Positions 55,329 to 63,766 of a stretch of DNA of 64,000 nucleotides are shown piece by piece; position 1 is the stretch's first letter; each line of letters begins with the position of its first letter. Source of the stretch: Candidatus Bathyarchaeota archaeon. Its GTDB lineage: Archaea; Thermoproteota; Bathyarchaeia; Bathyarchaeales; Bathycorpusculaceae. The translations under genes were made by a program, and so were the position numbers. Under the pieces are notes generated by a model, which did not search any database, was not told where the DNA came from, and saw nothing but the letters and a program-made list of their open reading frames with translations. Location: NCBI GenBank assembly GCA_003164295.1, contig PLTA01000055.1, positions 18,502-82,501 on the forward strand, written 5' to 3'.

Positions 55329-55375
55329 CGGGGGATGAACCTGCGCCCTGCAAGGAGATTTCATCCGACATTTTC
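55328..55375 (-). other. tRNA-3'-half-like fragment E
   Basis: On the minus strand: GTCGGATGAAATCTCC, a spacer, then CAGGTTCATCCCCC. The leader resembles A and B (GGGTGACATCTCC) with changes, and the T-loop-like GGTTCATCC keeps its position. On the plus strand it abuts the stop of the integrase remnant and ends in a T run. Confidence 0.45.
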
Positions 55376-55415
55376 TTTTTTTTCCAATTGATAATGCTTA
55401 GAACTGTATGCCACT

Positions 55416-56115
55416 CTAAGGAAGTGGCTCCAATCTTGACCTGAAGCCTTTCATTTTATAGGTTTCAAATTCCATGGGTCTTCCTTTAAGGTCGATACTT
55501 GATTGCTTGTACGGGATCTTCTCTTTAGCTGCTTGTTCAAAGCTTTCATGTTTTTTCAAGTCAACAATGAATTGGCCGAGCCGTTCAAATTCTTGCAAAG
55601 TTTCGGCGGGATCCTTATAAACAAGGTTGAGCGTCACAGCGACATACCCAGGTTTTGGCGGAGAAGCCTTGCTCTGAGAAGAGGATAATTATTGGGTTCC
55701 CACGAATACCTATTTTGCCGTTCACAAGGCTTTTCTGCGAGTTTGAAAATATGAACGATGGCTCTGCACTGAAAACGCCATTTTCTTTTGCATATAGCCT
55801 GTTGCTTCCTTCTTCGTTTCTTAGAGAATTAACGGTTTGTTTTGAATATGACTTTTTGAAGTAAGGCTCAACGTCATTGAATTCAATTGGATCAACAAAA
55901 GTCAAGAATCCATCATCTTGCAACTTCGAACCTGAAACAAAGTTTACAAGCAGCCCAATTTCAAATGCCGGAGTTTCGGACATATTTTTCAAATTCAATG
56001 ACAATGTATTCCCCTTAAATTTAATTTTTTCAACTCTTACGTAAGGATAGACTTCGCTTCTCTGCCAGAGAGCTTGTTTTTCCATTAGCTTAGATTGTCT
56101 ATTAAAAAGAACCAT
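55416..56115 (-). pseudogene. Unknown protein gene with one frameshift
   Basis: The first frame encodes 166 residues (MVLFNRQSKLMEKQ, LSLNLKNMSETPAFEIGL, SGSKLQDDGFLTFVDP) and stops at 55615. The next frame carries on naturally: SPPKPGYVAVTLNLVYKDP and ETLQEFERLGQFIVDL to 55416. A shift near 55650-55670 joins them. The protein looks beta-rich in the first half. No family recognised. Confidence 0.5.
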
Positions 56116-56387
56116 GTTGTAAATTGATTTTACAGTTCCGGCTACGGTAGGGAGACACCCACTATTTCGGCACTCATCTTATCACATGTTTTTAATATGG
56201 GGGTCTTTGAATAAAAGCAAAACGGCGCCGAGCAAAAGTCTGGGCAATCCTTCGGCAGGCTCCAAAATGATTCAAGGTTTCATTCAGTCTACTCTCCCCT
56301 GCTCCAAAACGTCGTCTCGGCACTTGCCTCTTAAAGCGTTTTAGCCACAAGCTTCTTTATGCTCGACTTGTCCAGACCTTGCGATGC

Positions 56388-56462
56388 ATGCGGCAAGATG
56401 ATCGGCGGTGCCCGAAATGCCAATCTGTGCTCGTCAGAAGAAAATGCCCAATGTGCGGCTGA
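56388..56462 (+). pseudogene. Zinc-ribbon remnant
   Basis: The frame reads MRQDDRRCPKCQSVLVRR and KCPMCG, stop at 56460-56462. CPKC-x9-CPMC is a clean zinc ribbon of the kind that ends many small archaeal proteins. Upstream in frame there is no good start or fold, so it is probably the end of a lost gene. About 240 bases before it (56116-56358) hold nothing recognisable. Confidence 0.35.
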
Positions 56463-56676
56463 AAATTTGGGTAGCGCCGAAGGTTGTAAAGTTGAAGAAT
56501 ACAAGTTATTCGAGAAACCTCTAACAACAAAGTCGACCGAATGCGGCAGCCAAGAAAGAACCCGAAACGGGCAGTCGTTCAAACTTTTAGTGGATTAAAG
56601 GCGTATTGTTGTACCTCTTACCCAGTCACACATCCCTAAATACAATGTTCCCCAGTGGACAAGTTAGGGAAAAATT

Positions 56677-57051
56677 ATGTCACAAAAAAAATATCCTGAG
56701 AATGAACCTAGCAATGAACGGTCAAGTCAAAGCGGAACACAAGGAAGCCAACACAGCGGACAAAACCGAATGCCCACAGGCGCTTCACAACAGAACAAAT
56801 GTGAAGTGTGTGGCCAAACTTTTTCCAACCAAAACGAACTAAATGGTCATTACAAGACCATTCACAACAAGGAAGCTTCAACCCAACAGTCCCAAAGCGA
56901 AAACAAAACGCAAAATCAACACAAATGCCAAAGAGATGGCCAAACGTTCTCTAACCAAAACGACCTGAACGAGCACAACAAAAAAGTTCACAACATAGAA
57001 CCGGACAAAATGGGCAAAGAACCCGAAGCAAAAAAATCAACACCAACATAA
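56677..57051 (+). CDS. C2H2 zinc-finger protein with one intact finger
   Basis: 124 residues, highly polar (Gln, Asn, Lys, Ser). Finger 1 is intact: CEVCGQTFSNQNELNGH then KTIH. Finger 2 repeats it as CQRDGQTFSNQNDLNEH then KKVH, where the second Cys is replaced by Asp, so it probably cannot bind zinc. The fingers look like a recent duplication. Function unknown; nucleic-acid binding is plausible. Confidence 0.72.
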   Translation: MSQKKYPENEPSNERSSQSGTQGSQHSGQNRMPTGASQQNKCEVCGQTFSNQNELNGHYKTIHNKEASTQQSQSENKTQNQHKCQRDGQTFSNQNDLNEHNKKVHNIEPDKMGKEPEAKKSTPT

Positions 57052-57348
57052 ACAAACAACAAATCGAGCATAACATAATCCTTTTTTCTTATTTTTTAGG
57101 TTAACTAATTCTCGTGGCAGTGGTTGAGCTTGAGTCGGGTTGAGTATGTTTGCGAGATTCTCAGTGGGTAAAGGTGACACTGATGGCTTGTTCTGAAACA
57201 TGTAGAGATTCTCCTTAAAGGTTAGAGTTGACTATTTGGCGAAAGAAAAAAGTGGACAATTAAGCCGTCGACCTAACTGTCTGGCAGAAATTTGAACTCG
57301 TTTTCTCTAAAATACTTTTTTGCTTTTTCTGTTTAAGACGCCAAGTTA

Positions 57349-57525
57349 CTAATGCTTGTGCTCGACTTTTTTCTTAGCTTTTCCTACTTCTTCCTCAACT
57401 TTGCCTTTCACTTGTTCTGCTTTGCCTTTAATCTGTTCGCTTTTGTTGTCTGTCATTTTGCCTGTTTCTTCACGAACTTTGCCTTTTGTTTTCTCAATTT
57501 TACCCTTATCTTCTTCGTCGTTCAC
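57349..57525 (-). CDS. CsbD family stress protein (58 aa)
   Basis: A small hydrophilic helix protein with the CsbD pattern: KIEKTKGKVREETGKMTDN then QIKGKAEQVKGKVEEEVGKAKKK. GTG start 57525 with GAGGAT upstream. CsbD-like proteins are induced by general stress in bacteria; their mechanism is unknown. Neighbours at 57.7 and 58.0 kb are also small stress-type membrane proteins. The gap before it (57052-57348) shows no gene. Confidence 0.82.
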   Translation of the reverse strand: MNDEEDKGKIEKTKGKVREETGKMTDNKSEQIKGKAEQVKGKVEEEVGKAKKKVEHKH

Positions 57526-57739
57526 TAAAAATCCTCAGAAATTCTACTCTCATAGCAGTTAATAAACAAACTGGTACGCTAACGTTTTAAAATAAACTGA
57601 GCCCAAAAATAATTCAAAAGCGTTAATATGAACTTCTATAAGATGAAATAACAAGGTGATAATCTGTAATTGTTAATTCACAGTCACACATCTTAAAATA
57701 GAAGCTTTCAAGTTAAGGGTAAGTTGAGGCTTTTGAAAA

Positions 57740-57898
57740 ATGGGAGCACTTGATTTTCTCTTCGTAGTTGCTGTAATCCTTATCGTACTGTGGCTGCTTG
57801 GCTTTGCCTTCTTCAACCTTGGCGCCATCATATGGGTACTGCTTGTCATTGCCATCATCATAATAGTTGTCCGATTGGCTTCAGGACGCAGAGTATAG
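57740..57898 (+). CDS. Lmo0937-type small membrane protein (52 aa)
   Basis: ATG 57740 opens MGALDFLFVVAVILIVLWLL, then GFAFFNLG, a second helix IIWVLLVIAIIIIVVRLA and tail SGRRV. Two helices, a central GF turn and a basic tail match the Lmo0937 family of tiny membrane proteins, commonly found next to CsbD genes in bacteria. Confidence 0.78.
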   Translation: MGALDFLFVVAVILIVLWLLGFAFFNLGAIIWVLLVIAIIIIVVRLASGRRV

Positions 57899-58031
57899 CA
57901 TATGTCCAATAGCAACCAAAAATTCATTTGCGCTGACCAGCTATAGCAGTTGGACTACATCAACAAACTCTTAGCCAAATTTTAAGTAGCAAAGATTCTG
58001 AACAAACATTATTTGGAGGTGAACTGAAAAA

Positions 58032-58376
58032 GTGAATAATAGTGTTGCTTATTGGGGATATATTCTAGCGTTGATTGGCGGAATACTCATCATCATCTTT
58101 GGCCTTCTGGGTCTTATTGGGAATTCTTTTGGAAGTGCTTATTCGCCGGCGGGTTACTATGTAAGCGGAGCAATGTACAGCATAGTAGCCATAGTAATTG
58201 GCGTAATCTGTGTGATTGGGTCAAGGTCCGTTGGAACCTTAGTTTGGGCGATCGTGTTGTTAGTGCTTGGAATCGTTGCAGGCGGAATCGGAGGAGTCCT
58301 AGTTATTCTCGGAGCCATTCTGGGATTAATATCCATATTAGTCAGATCAGAGCCAAGAAAGACGAGGCCCGATTAA
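58032..58376 (+). CDS. Four-helix membrane protein of unknown function
   Basis: 114 residues with four hydrophobic helices (YILALIGGILIIIFGLLGLI, YSIVAIVIGVICVIG, VWAIVLLVLGIVAG, GVLVILGAILGLISILV) and a basic tail. GTG start with GGAGGTGA nine bases upstream. Gly-rich helix pairs resemble DUF4064-like proteins, but I do not assign the family firmly. Confidence 0.7.
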   Translation: MNNSVAYWGYILALIGGILIIIFGLLGLIGNSFGSAYSPAGYYVSGAMYSIVAIVIGVICVIGSRSVGTLVWAIVLLVLGIVAGGIGGVLVILGAILGLISILVRSEPRKTRPD

Positions 58377-58859
58377 AAATAAAACTCTTTTTTTAGCCTT
58401 TTTTTTGGCTATGAGGCTGTTTCAGAAGCGATTATTATTTTTTCATTGCGCGTGATAATTCAAGAATTTGTTACTGTGAAGGTACAGTCACATCATTATT
58501 TATCATTAAAGTGGCACTTATGTAAATAACGCGCGGAAAGGATGAAGCCTAAAAGCGTGAATGCGAATCTATGGTTAACTTAGATGCAAGCGAATGATTC
58601 TCTCTCTCTTCCTGAATTTTTTGTTTGCGTTTGAGTTAACCTAACTTCGCTCGAATCCGAAACTAATTTTATGGTCCATTAAATAAAAACATGGTGCCTT
58701 TAGCTTTTATCACATTTTTCATCCGTGTATGGGCACTCTAAGGGTAACTTGTCTTAACAGCCAGAACGTGGGTGTGTGCTCACAGTTACACACGTTTAAC
58801 CTTGCCAATGACATTTATAACTTAGATCAAATCTTGGCAGAAAGGAGGGATAGATAAGT
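58377..58859. other. Long leader region before the PRC-barrel gene
   Basis: About 480 bases without a gene. A small inverted repeat GTGTG/CACAC occurs at about 58770-58796, and a TATA-like ATTTATAAC at about 58811 precedes the PRC-barrel gene. Nothing else was recognised. Confidence 0.4.
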
Positions 58860-59154
58860 ATGAGTGCGAAAGCGAAAAGTAAAGAGATTTTGGATAAAGA
58901 ATTGTGGGCGGTAGACGAGAAAATCGGCAAAGTCAAGGAAATGGAAATAGATCTGGACGATTGGCGAGTAACTCAACTTGAAGTCGAATTGGAAAAGGAC
59001 GTTGCTGAGTCTGTGCTCGGCGCAAAGAAAGGCGGAGTGCGAAACATGTTGGACATTTCAGCCTTAGAGAAAGGAACTATACGCAGGACAGACAAAGCTG
59101 CTCTTACAAATAAGAAAAGATCAACTTCACATATACCTAAAACCAGTAGTTTAG
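58860..59154 (+). pseudogene. PRC-barrel domain protein, frameshifted
   Basis: ATG 58860 with GGAGGGA upstream opens a PRC-barrel: LWAVDEKIGKVKEMEIDLDD, TQLEVELEKDVAESVLG and GVRNMLDISALEKGTI. After about residue 76 the frame turns into unrelated sequence and ends at 59198, while the next frame supplies the family's true end: TKLLLQIRKDQLHIYLKPVV with stop at 59152-59154. A shift lies between 59068 and 59095. PRC-barrels bind proteins or RNA in ribosome maturation and cell division. Confidence 0.65.
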
Positions 59155-59198
59155 ACTTAGTTGGAATGTTCCCTTCCAACATTCTCACCGAATCCTAA

Positions 59199-59657
59199 TT
59201 TTTTTTGATTTTGATATTAAGCGAGAAAACATGATTTGTCGAGCTGAAACAAAGGCCTTCCAAAAACTTACCCCCATAGAGAGAAGAAGCCTTTCTCGGT
59301 TTAAGCTAATCATCAGAACACTTAAAAATCAAATAAACAAATTCAAACTTATCTTCTCTATGCCCGCCGATTCGTGACAGGCCTTTATCCCGGATTTACG
59401 GCAAAACTTGAGCTTGACCTTGCGTACAGGAATAGCTAACAAATTTCGGATTTGATTGTAGTTGTTGGTTGGATTAGGGAAAATTCAAAAAAAGGAAGAA
59501 GCGCGTGCGCGCTGTTGGAACGGACACTCTCGCCGTTGGATTAAGTTTTAGCCTTTCTCTCTCTTTGTTGCTGTGACTATTTTTTTTAAGCATCAAGAAA
59601 GCTAAAAAAGTCTTGAAGAAATGGCTGAACACATTATAATCAAGGCATTTAAATTAT
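59199..59657. other. Non-coding stretch with a GC-alternating motif
   Basis: About 460 bases with no gene I can support. A GCGCGTGCGCGC tract lies near 59502-59513. Possible short degenerate frames were not matched to any family. Confidence 0.35.
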
Positions 59658-59999
59658 TCACTGCTTCTCTTCTGGCGCGTTTTCTTTTAGCCTTTCAGTC
59701 TCCTTGTTTATATGATCGATTGCTTCCTCTAACCTCTTCTTCTTGCGCTCCAGCATTTCCATTACCTCTTCTTTGCTTGGCTTAATCATAGGTTCACCGC
59801 ACTTTGGGCATTGCATTCCCTGATTCATGCTCCACGGCATTTGTCCGCTCATCATGCCATGGGCTTTCCAAGGACTCATGCCTCCGCAAGGTCCCATCCA
59901 GCCCATTCTTGGCATCAACCCCTTGGAAGCGTTCATTAAAGCCTCGTTTACTTCTATTTCAATTGTCACTTTCACTTTTCCATTCTTCTCTTCACTCAT
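59658..59999 (-). CDS. Met/Gly-rich protein with half zinc ribbon
   Basis: 113 residues. After a beta strand (KVKVTIEIEVNEALM) comes a Met/Gly/Trp-rich stretch with MPRMGWMGPCGGMSPW and GMMSGQMPW, then CPKCGEP and a C-terminal coiled coil (MEMLERKKKRLEEAIDH). The Met-rich part suggests metal (copper) contact or flexible packing, which is inference. GGAGGTGAT precedes the ATG. Unknown family. Confidence 0.6.
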   Translation of the reverse strand: MSEEKNGKVKVTIEIEVNEALMNASKGLMPRMGWMGPCGGMSPWKAHGMMSGQMPWSMNQGMQCPKCGEPMIKPSKEEVMEMLERKKKRLEEAIDHINKETERLKENAPEEKQ

Positions 60000-60048
60000 C
60001 TAATCACCTCCTTTCGTCTTGGGTCTGAAAAAGCAGGTTATTTTTGGT

Positions 60049-60435
60049 TTAACCTACGATCTGCGTTATTTCTTTAACGATTCCTTTTTCTACGTGTTGA
60101 GTCCAAAGCATTTCTGGCACATCAACAGCTAGAAACAGCCAAGACAGCAAGATAGCTTCGACTGCTGCAACGGCCAAGTTCTGGATCCACTTGCCTACGC
60201 CTACATGAATTGAGAAATCATTCGGCTGCCCCGTTATCAGGATGCTGAACGCTCTATCCGCAGTGATGATGTCCCGCAAAATCCCCGCCTTCGTCGCTTG
60301 TATGACTATGCCCAAAGGCTTAGTAGCCGACTGCGTTTTATAGCCGTCAGCTGTCAACTTCTGAACGATCTGCTGTGATAATTGATTTAAATCCTTGTTT
60401 TTTCCTTCAAAATGCATTACTTTCTCAGTTACCAT
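60049..60435 (-). CDS. Unknown protein, paralog 2
   Basis: 128 residues, close to the protein at 54676-55107 (shared HFEGKNKDLNQLSQQIVQKL, ITGQPN, VGVGKWIQNLAVAAVEAI and VDVPEMLW). I start at ATG 60435, with GGTGAGG upstream; six more codons are possible. The central helix is hydrophobic. The gene has the same orientation as paralog 1 and lies 5.3 kb away. Confidence 0.72.
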   Translation of the reverse strand: MVTEKVMHFEGKNKDLNQLSQQIVQKLTADGYKTQSATKPLGIVIQATKAGILRDIITADRAFSILITGQPNDFSIHVGVGKWIQNLAVAAVEAILLSWLFLAVDVPEMLWTQHVEKGIVKEITQIVG

Positions 60436-60587
60436 TCTAAAAAACCTCACCATACAGTTATGGCAACGACTAATTAATAGCTTCTCAAGTCACCCCATCA
60501 GCGCGTGCCCACCAAGGCCTTTGCCCCGGTGCCAAATAGATTAAGCTTTTATCTCTTGATTCATCAATGTGTTTGTTGGGTTTAATC

Positions 60588-61137
60588 ATGGAACTTGACG
60601 TGTGCATTAAAGGTAGGAGAAGCGTTAGAAGTTATACGGATGAGCCTGTTTTGAAGGAAGATGTTGAAGCTGTTCTGGAAGCTGGCGTTTGGGCTCCAAC
60701 AGGTATGTGGAGGGAACCTTGGAGATTCATAGTTATCGAAAATAAAGAATTAATTAAGTATGTTTCTGATGAAGCCAAAGTTTTAGCCAAGGAAAAGTTC
60801 CCTTCTTATGCCAAGCACCTGTCTTCAGAAGCTGATGTTATCTGCTATAATGCGCCTGTTCATACTGGTGTGTATAGAAAAAGACCAATTTGCTGACAAT
60901 AACTTAGCAGAGAGCGTTCTCGCGACGCAGAATATGTTTTTGAAGGCCTATGAGCTTGGGCTTGGAACCTGCTATATGGGCTTTGTTTCATTATTAAAAA
61001 GCAAGCCAGATGTTCTCAAGAAGATTGGAGTCCCTGATAACTATGAAATGATGGTACCCTTAATCTTGGGGCATCCCAAAACAAAACAAGAAGCAGGAAA
61101 GAGAAAAAAACCGAATATCCTGAAATGGATTAAGTAA
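60588..61137 (+). pseudogene. Nitroreductase family protein, frameshifted
   Basis: ATG 60588 opens MELDVCIKGRRSVRSYTDEP, APTGMWREPWRFIVIE and ADVICYNAPV. That frame stops at 60894-60896, but another frame supplies the rest: FILVCIEKDQFADNN, SVLATQNMFLKAYELGLG and VPLILGHPK to 61137. Loss of two bases near 60858-60861 (CCTGTTCATAC) explains it. The family uses FMN and NAD(P)H. The pieces are otherwise well conserved, so the lesion is recent. Confidence 0.75.
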
Positions 61138-61742
61138 CATTGAATAGCCGTCCGACCTCGGCAAAAACGACGATTTTGTCTTTATTTGGGCTTGAACTTC
61201 CACCCTCTGGCAAATTAAACTGGGGACTGAACTGAACCCCCATATCTTGGTGATATATCGCCACTTCGTTTCTCCGCAGACAACTTTCCCCTTTTTTGTA
61301 ATTTTAGGTAACAACCCCACTGATATTTGTGATTATTTTATTTAGAGCAGTTTTTTGGATTCAGCATAAAATAATAAAATCAACATCTAACCCTGAAATG
61401 GAAGATTTTGTTATAATCGGTGGTAGTCTATTTTGTTCTAGGACTCCCACGGCGTTAACGCAACGAAAGTTTTATCCTTTTCACTTTTCGTCTTTTCCGC
61501 ACAAATCTTTTTTTCCATTTTCAATGAAAAAATATTAGTTAGAACGGCTCGATCTTGCTTTCTTCTTTTCAAACGCATTATCAGAATTGTCGTGATCAAC
61601 TCTTATGTTTGAAAATAGGTAAAAAGAAACAGACTTTTATTTTTAAATGGTTGGAGTTGAGTAATTGATTAAGCACATTAAGCAAGATTAAGCAACCAAT
61701 CAGTTTCCTAATAGAAGATAAAATAGAAAGCGCTGGTTAATT
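61138..61742. other. 600-base region without a gene
   Basis: No supported gene. It holds a small stem-loop ATATC-TTGGT-GATAT near 61240-61256 and three ATTAAGC direct repeats starting 61668, 61677 and 61687 (spacing 9 and 10). Short frames here lack coding character. Confidence 0.4.
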
Positions 61743-62723
61743 TTAAAAATCGGATAATTGCTTATACTTAGGTCCAGGTTGGGTAGGTTTCTTCTGTTCA
61801 AAAGGAATAATGTATTCATCAAGGATTGAGGATTTTCCGCTTAATAGCAAGCAGGCGTTTCTAGGTATATTGGGATCTCTCCAGTAAGTTTTCGTTTTAA
61901 GATCTTCCCAAGCATCAATGTAGTCGCCTTTTTTGCAGCATAGAATCAAATCGTAGAAGTAATTCTGCATTCCAACTCTGATGCTTGAAACATAAGGCGC
62001 TTTTCCTCTGAAATGCCAGAATGCCCTTCTAAGTTTTTCCTCGTAGATCGCTAACGCCTTGTCGCTGTCGATAGCTTCACCTTCAACTAAAGCATTTCTC
62101 CAGGAAGAGTCTCCAAAGAAATTGTCAAGGCTGCCAGCTGTTCGGTCATCAGTGGTCCGCTGGAAGCATTTCGTAGGATAATTAATGAGCATATCACTTT
62201 TTGATCGTAATATGGTTTCAATGCTATTCCAATTGACGTTAAAGCCTTCGTTATCTATGAAGACAAAATTATGGGTTTTCGGAGGCTGATTGTCGAATAT
62301 TTCGTTAACGACGTTATTAGCATCTTCATTAAACAGTTGACAAGGACCGTTTAGATCATTCGATCTTGCCTTCAGATCTTCAAACCTTGAGTGATCCTTC
62401 TCGACTAAAACGTAAGAAGAATAAGGATGCCTTGCGAAGGCTTTAGCAACAAACACAGATCCAGCAACCATGCATTTTGCTTCCCTAATATATGAAGTGC
62501 CTGAACCAGCCATTAAATCGACGTATCGGTAACTGTCAAAGATTTTTTGCTTCGAAATGATGGTTGTGTAAACGTTTGACCATTGCCCTAAAACAATCAA
62601 CTTGACCAAAGAGAAATCGTGACATGGATATGCCTCTCCTTTGGTTTTTACAACTGCATCCGAAAGTATCTTTCTGGCTTTCTCGATGGTCCAGCCAGCT
62701 TTATCTTTTCTTTGCATCTTCAC
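61743..62723 (-). CDS. tcmP: Three-Cys-motif partner protein TcmP
   Basis: 326 residues. The family is defined by its genetic partnership with a radical-SAM-like three-Cys protein, here the DUF5131 gene directly upstream. A methyltransferase-like motif (YRYVDLMAGSGTSYI) lies near residue 88, then YVLVEKDHSRFEDL and HNFVFIDNEGFNVNW. Its first codons overlap the end of the DUF5131 gene by 23 bases, so they are co-translated. Function is unknown; RNA or nucleotide modification has been suggested by motifs only. Confidence 0.85.
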   Translation of the reverse strand: MKMQRKDKAGWTIEKARKILSDAVVKTKGEAYPCHDFSLVKLIVLGQWSNVYTTIISKQKIFDSYRYVDLMAGSGTSYIREAKCMVAGSVFVAKAFARHPYSSYVLVEKDHSRFEDLKARSNDLNGPCQLFNEDANNVVNEIFDNQPPKTHNFVFIDNEGFNVNWNSIETILRSKSDMLINYPTKCFQRTTDDRTAGSLDNFFGDSSWRNALVEGEAIDSDKALAIYEEKLRRAFWHFRGKAPYVSSIRVGMQNYFYDLILCCKKGDYIDAWEDLKTKTYWRDPNIPRNACLLLSGKSSILDEYIIPFEQKKPTQPGPKYKQLSDF

Positions 62724-63540
62724 GCTTTATGCCTTCTTGAATTTCCTCAGACCAGGCTGGTCTAATCGTTTTCTTAACCACCAGTCGGTTAGAAGAGATC
62801 AACTTAATCAGCTGAAGCACCTTATCCTGAATAGGCTCAGGCATCTGACCATCATAGTTGTCAAAGCCTACATAAACCAGGAAGGGCTGAATGCCTTCGA
62901 TCCATTGAACCAAAATATCCAAGTCAAAATCCAATATAGGCTCAATGCTAACCATTTTTCTGCTCCAGTGGAGGCTCTTCATGGCTTCATACCGTTTACT
63001 CGGCAAAGGAGCCTTAGACACGTTGTGTTCCTTAACTATTCGATCAATATTAGTCTCAATAGTTGTTCCCAGAATTACGTTTTTAGGCATGAGGTCAATA
63101 AACTCGTGATAACGCTTTGGGTTCTTAGATAGAAGAAGGAAATTCGCTTCTGGAAATAGCTCTATGTGATCCAGGACCTTCTGGATCCATGCGCTTGGTA
63201 TAAAATCACCAAATAGATCGCCCATGTCGCAGACAAAAATTAGATCACCCTTCTGGAACTTAACTTTAAACTCGCTTTCATTTAGCGAAGGTTTGAAGCC
63301 TTCCTGATATCTTTGAACCTTCTTTAGTTTAGTCTCGGCCAGTTCCCTGGCCCAGCAATATCTACAATTAAACAAGCACCCAGATACAGGGTTCCAGGTG
63401 CCCGAAACCAACTTGAACATTTTACCGTTAGATTTACGATTCAGATAGCTTTCAAATAGTTCCTTAACTTCTGTAAAGTTTTGCAGCCTAATATCTTTGG
63501 ATTTACAAACAACGCTATTGTTATCATTGGTTGCTGTCAA
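62701..63540 (-). CDS. DUF5131 (phage Gp37/Gp68) radical-SAM-like protein
   Basis: 279 residues. GTWNPVSGCLFNCRYCWAREL near residue 47 contains CxxxCxxC, the radical SAM cluster motif. Following strands (DLIFVCDMGDLFGDFIPSAW, FLLLSKNPKRYHE, VILGTTIETN) and RKMVSIEPILDFDL are typical of this phage-associated family. It overlaps tcmP downstream. The pair is found on mobile elements, and the neighbouring possible integrase C-terminus supports that here. Confidence 0.87.
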   Translation of the reverse strand: MTATNDNNSVVCKSKDIRLQNFTEVKELFESYLNRKSNGKMFKLVSGTWNPVSGCLFNCRYCWARELAETKLKKVQRYQEGFKPSLNESEFKVKFQKGDLIFVCDMGDLFGDFIPSAWIQKVLDHIELFPEANFLLLSKNPKRYHEFIDLMPKNVILGTTIETNIDRIVKEHNVSKAPLPSKRYEAMKSLHWSRKMVSIEPILDFDLDILVQWIEGIQPFLVYVGFDNYDGQMPEPIQDKVLQLIKLISSNRLVVKKTIRPAWSEEIQEGIKREDAKKR

Positions 63541-63731
63541 GTTCCTATCCCTGCTCCTGTTAGAAGCGTTTGCTACTTTTAGATTTTTTCATAATACATA
63601 ATATTTCTCTATTGATCGATTGACATGTTGAAGCAAGAGATGCGTAAAGCCAACTTGAAGCAACGTATTCAATACATGTGTATATACTGACTCTTTTTTT
63701 ATGATAAGCATAAAAGGTGGAAGAACAAATG

Positions 63732-63749
63732 CGAGTCCGACGGGACTCG
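63732..63749. other. Strong 7-bp hairpin
   Basis: CGAGTCC (63732-63738) and GGACTCG (63743-63749) pair perfectly over a GACG loop. A weaker outer pair GTGGA/TCCAC (about 63717-63721 and 63760-63764) could close it. It lies 17 bases after the stop of the partial gene at the right edge. It may be a terminator, a recombination site or part of an RNA; no T run follows closely, so a simple terminator is less likely. Confidence 0.45.
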
Positions 63750-63766
63750 GTGACCTGCGTCCACTT

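Noticed and set aside
56359..56598. 79-residue plus-strand frame with several Cys
   Set aside because: A clean zinc-ribbon end (CPKC...CPMC) is present in another frame of the same DNA, so this frame is more likely a shadow.
59498..59516. GCGCGTGCGCGC as a palindromic operator
   Set aside because: The central bases break the symmetry and no promoter or regulator lies next to it.
61190..61260. GGGGGTTCAG-like sequence on the minus strand
   Set aside because: It does not form a T arm and has no leader similar to fragments A-E; it looks like ordinary intergenic DNA.
61668..61697. ATTAAGC repeated three times as a fourth decamer array
   Set aside because: Spacing is 9 then 10 bases, there are only three copies and no GT phase or leader, so it does not match the exact 10-base arrays.
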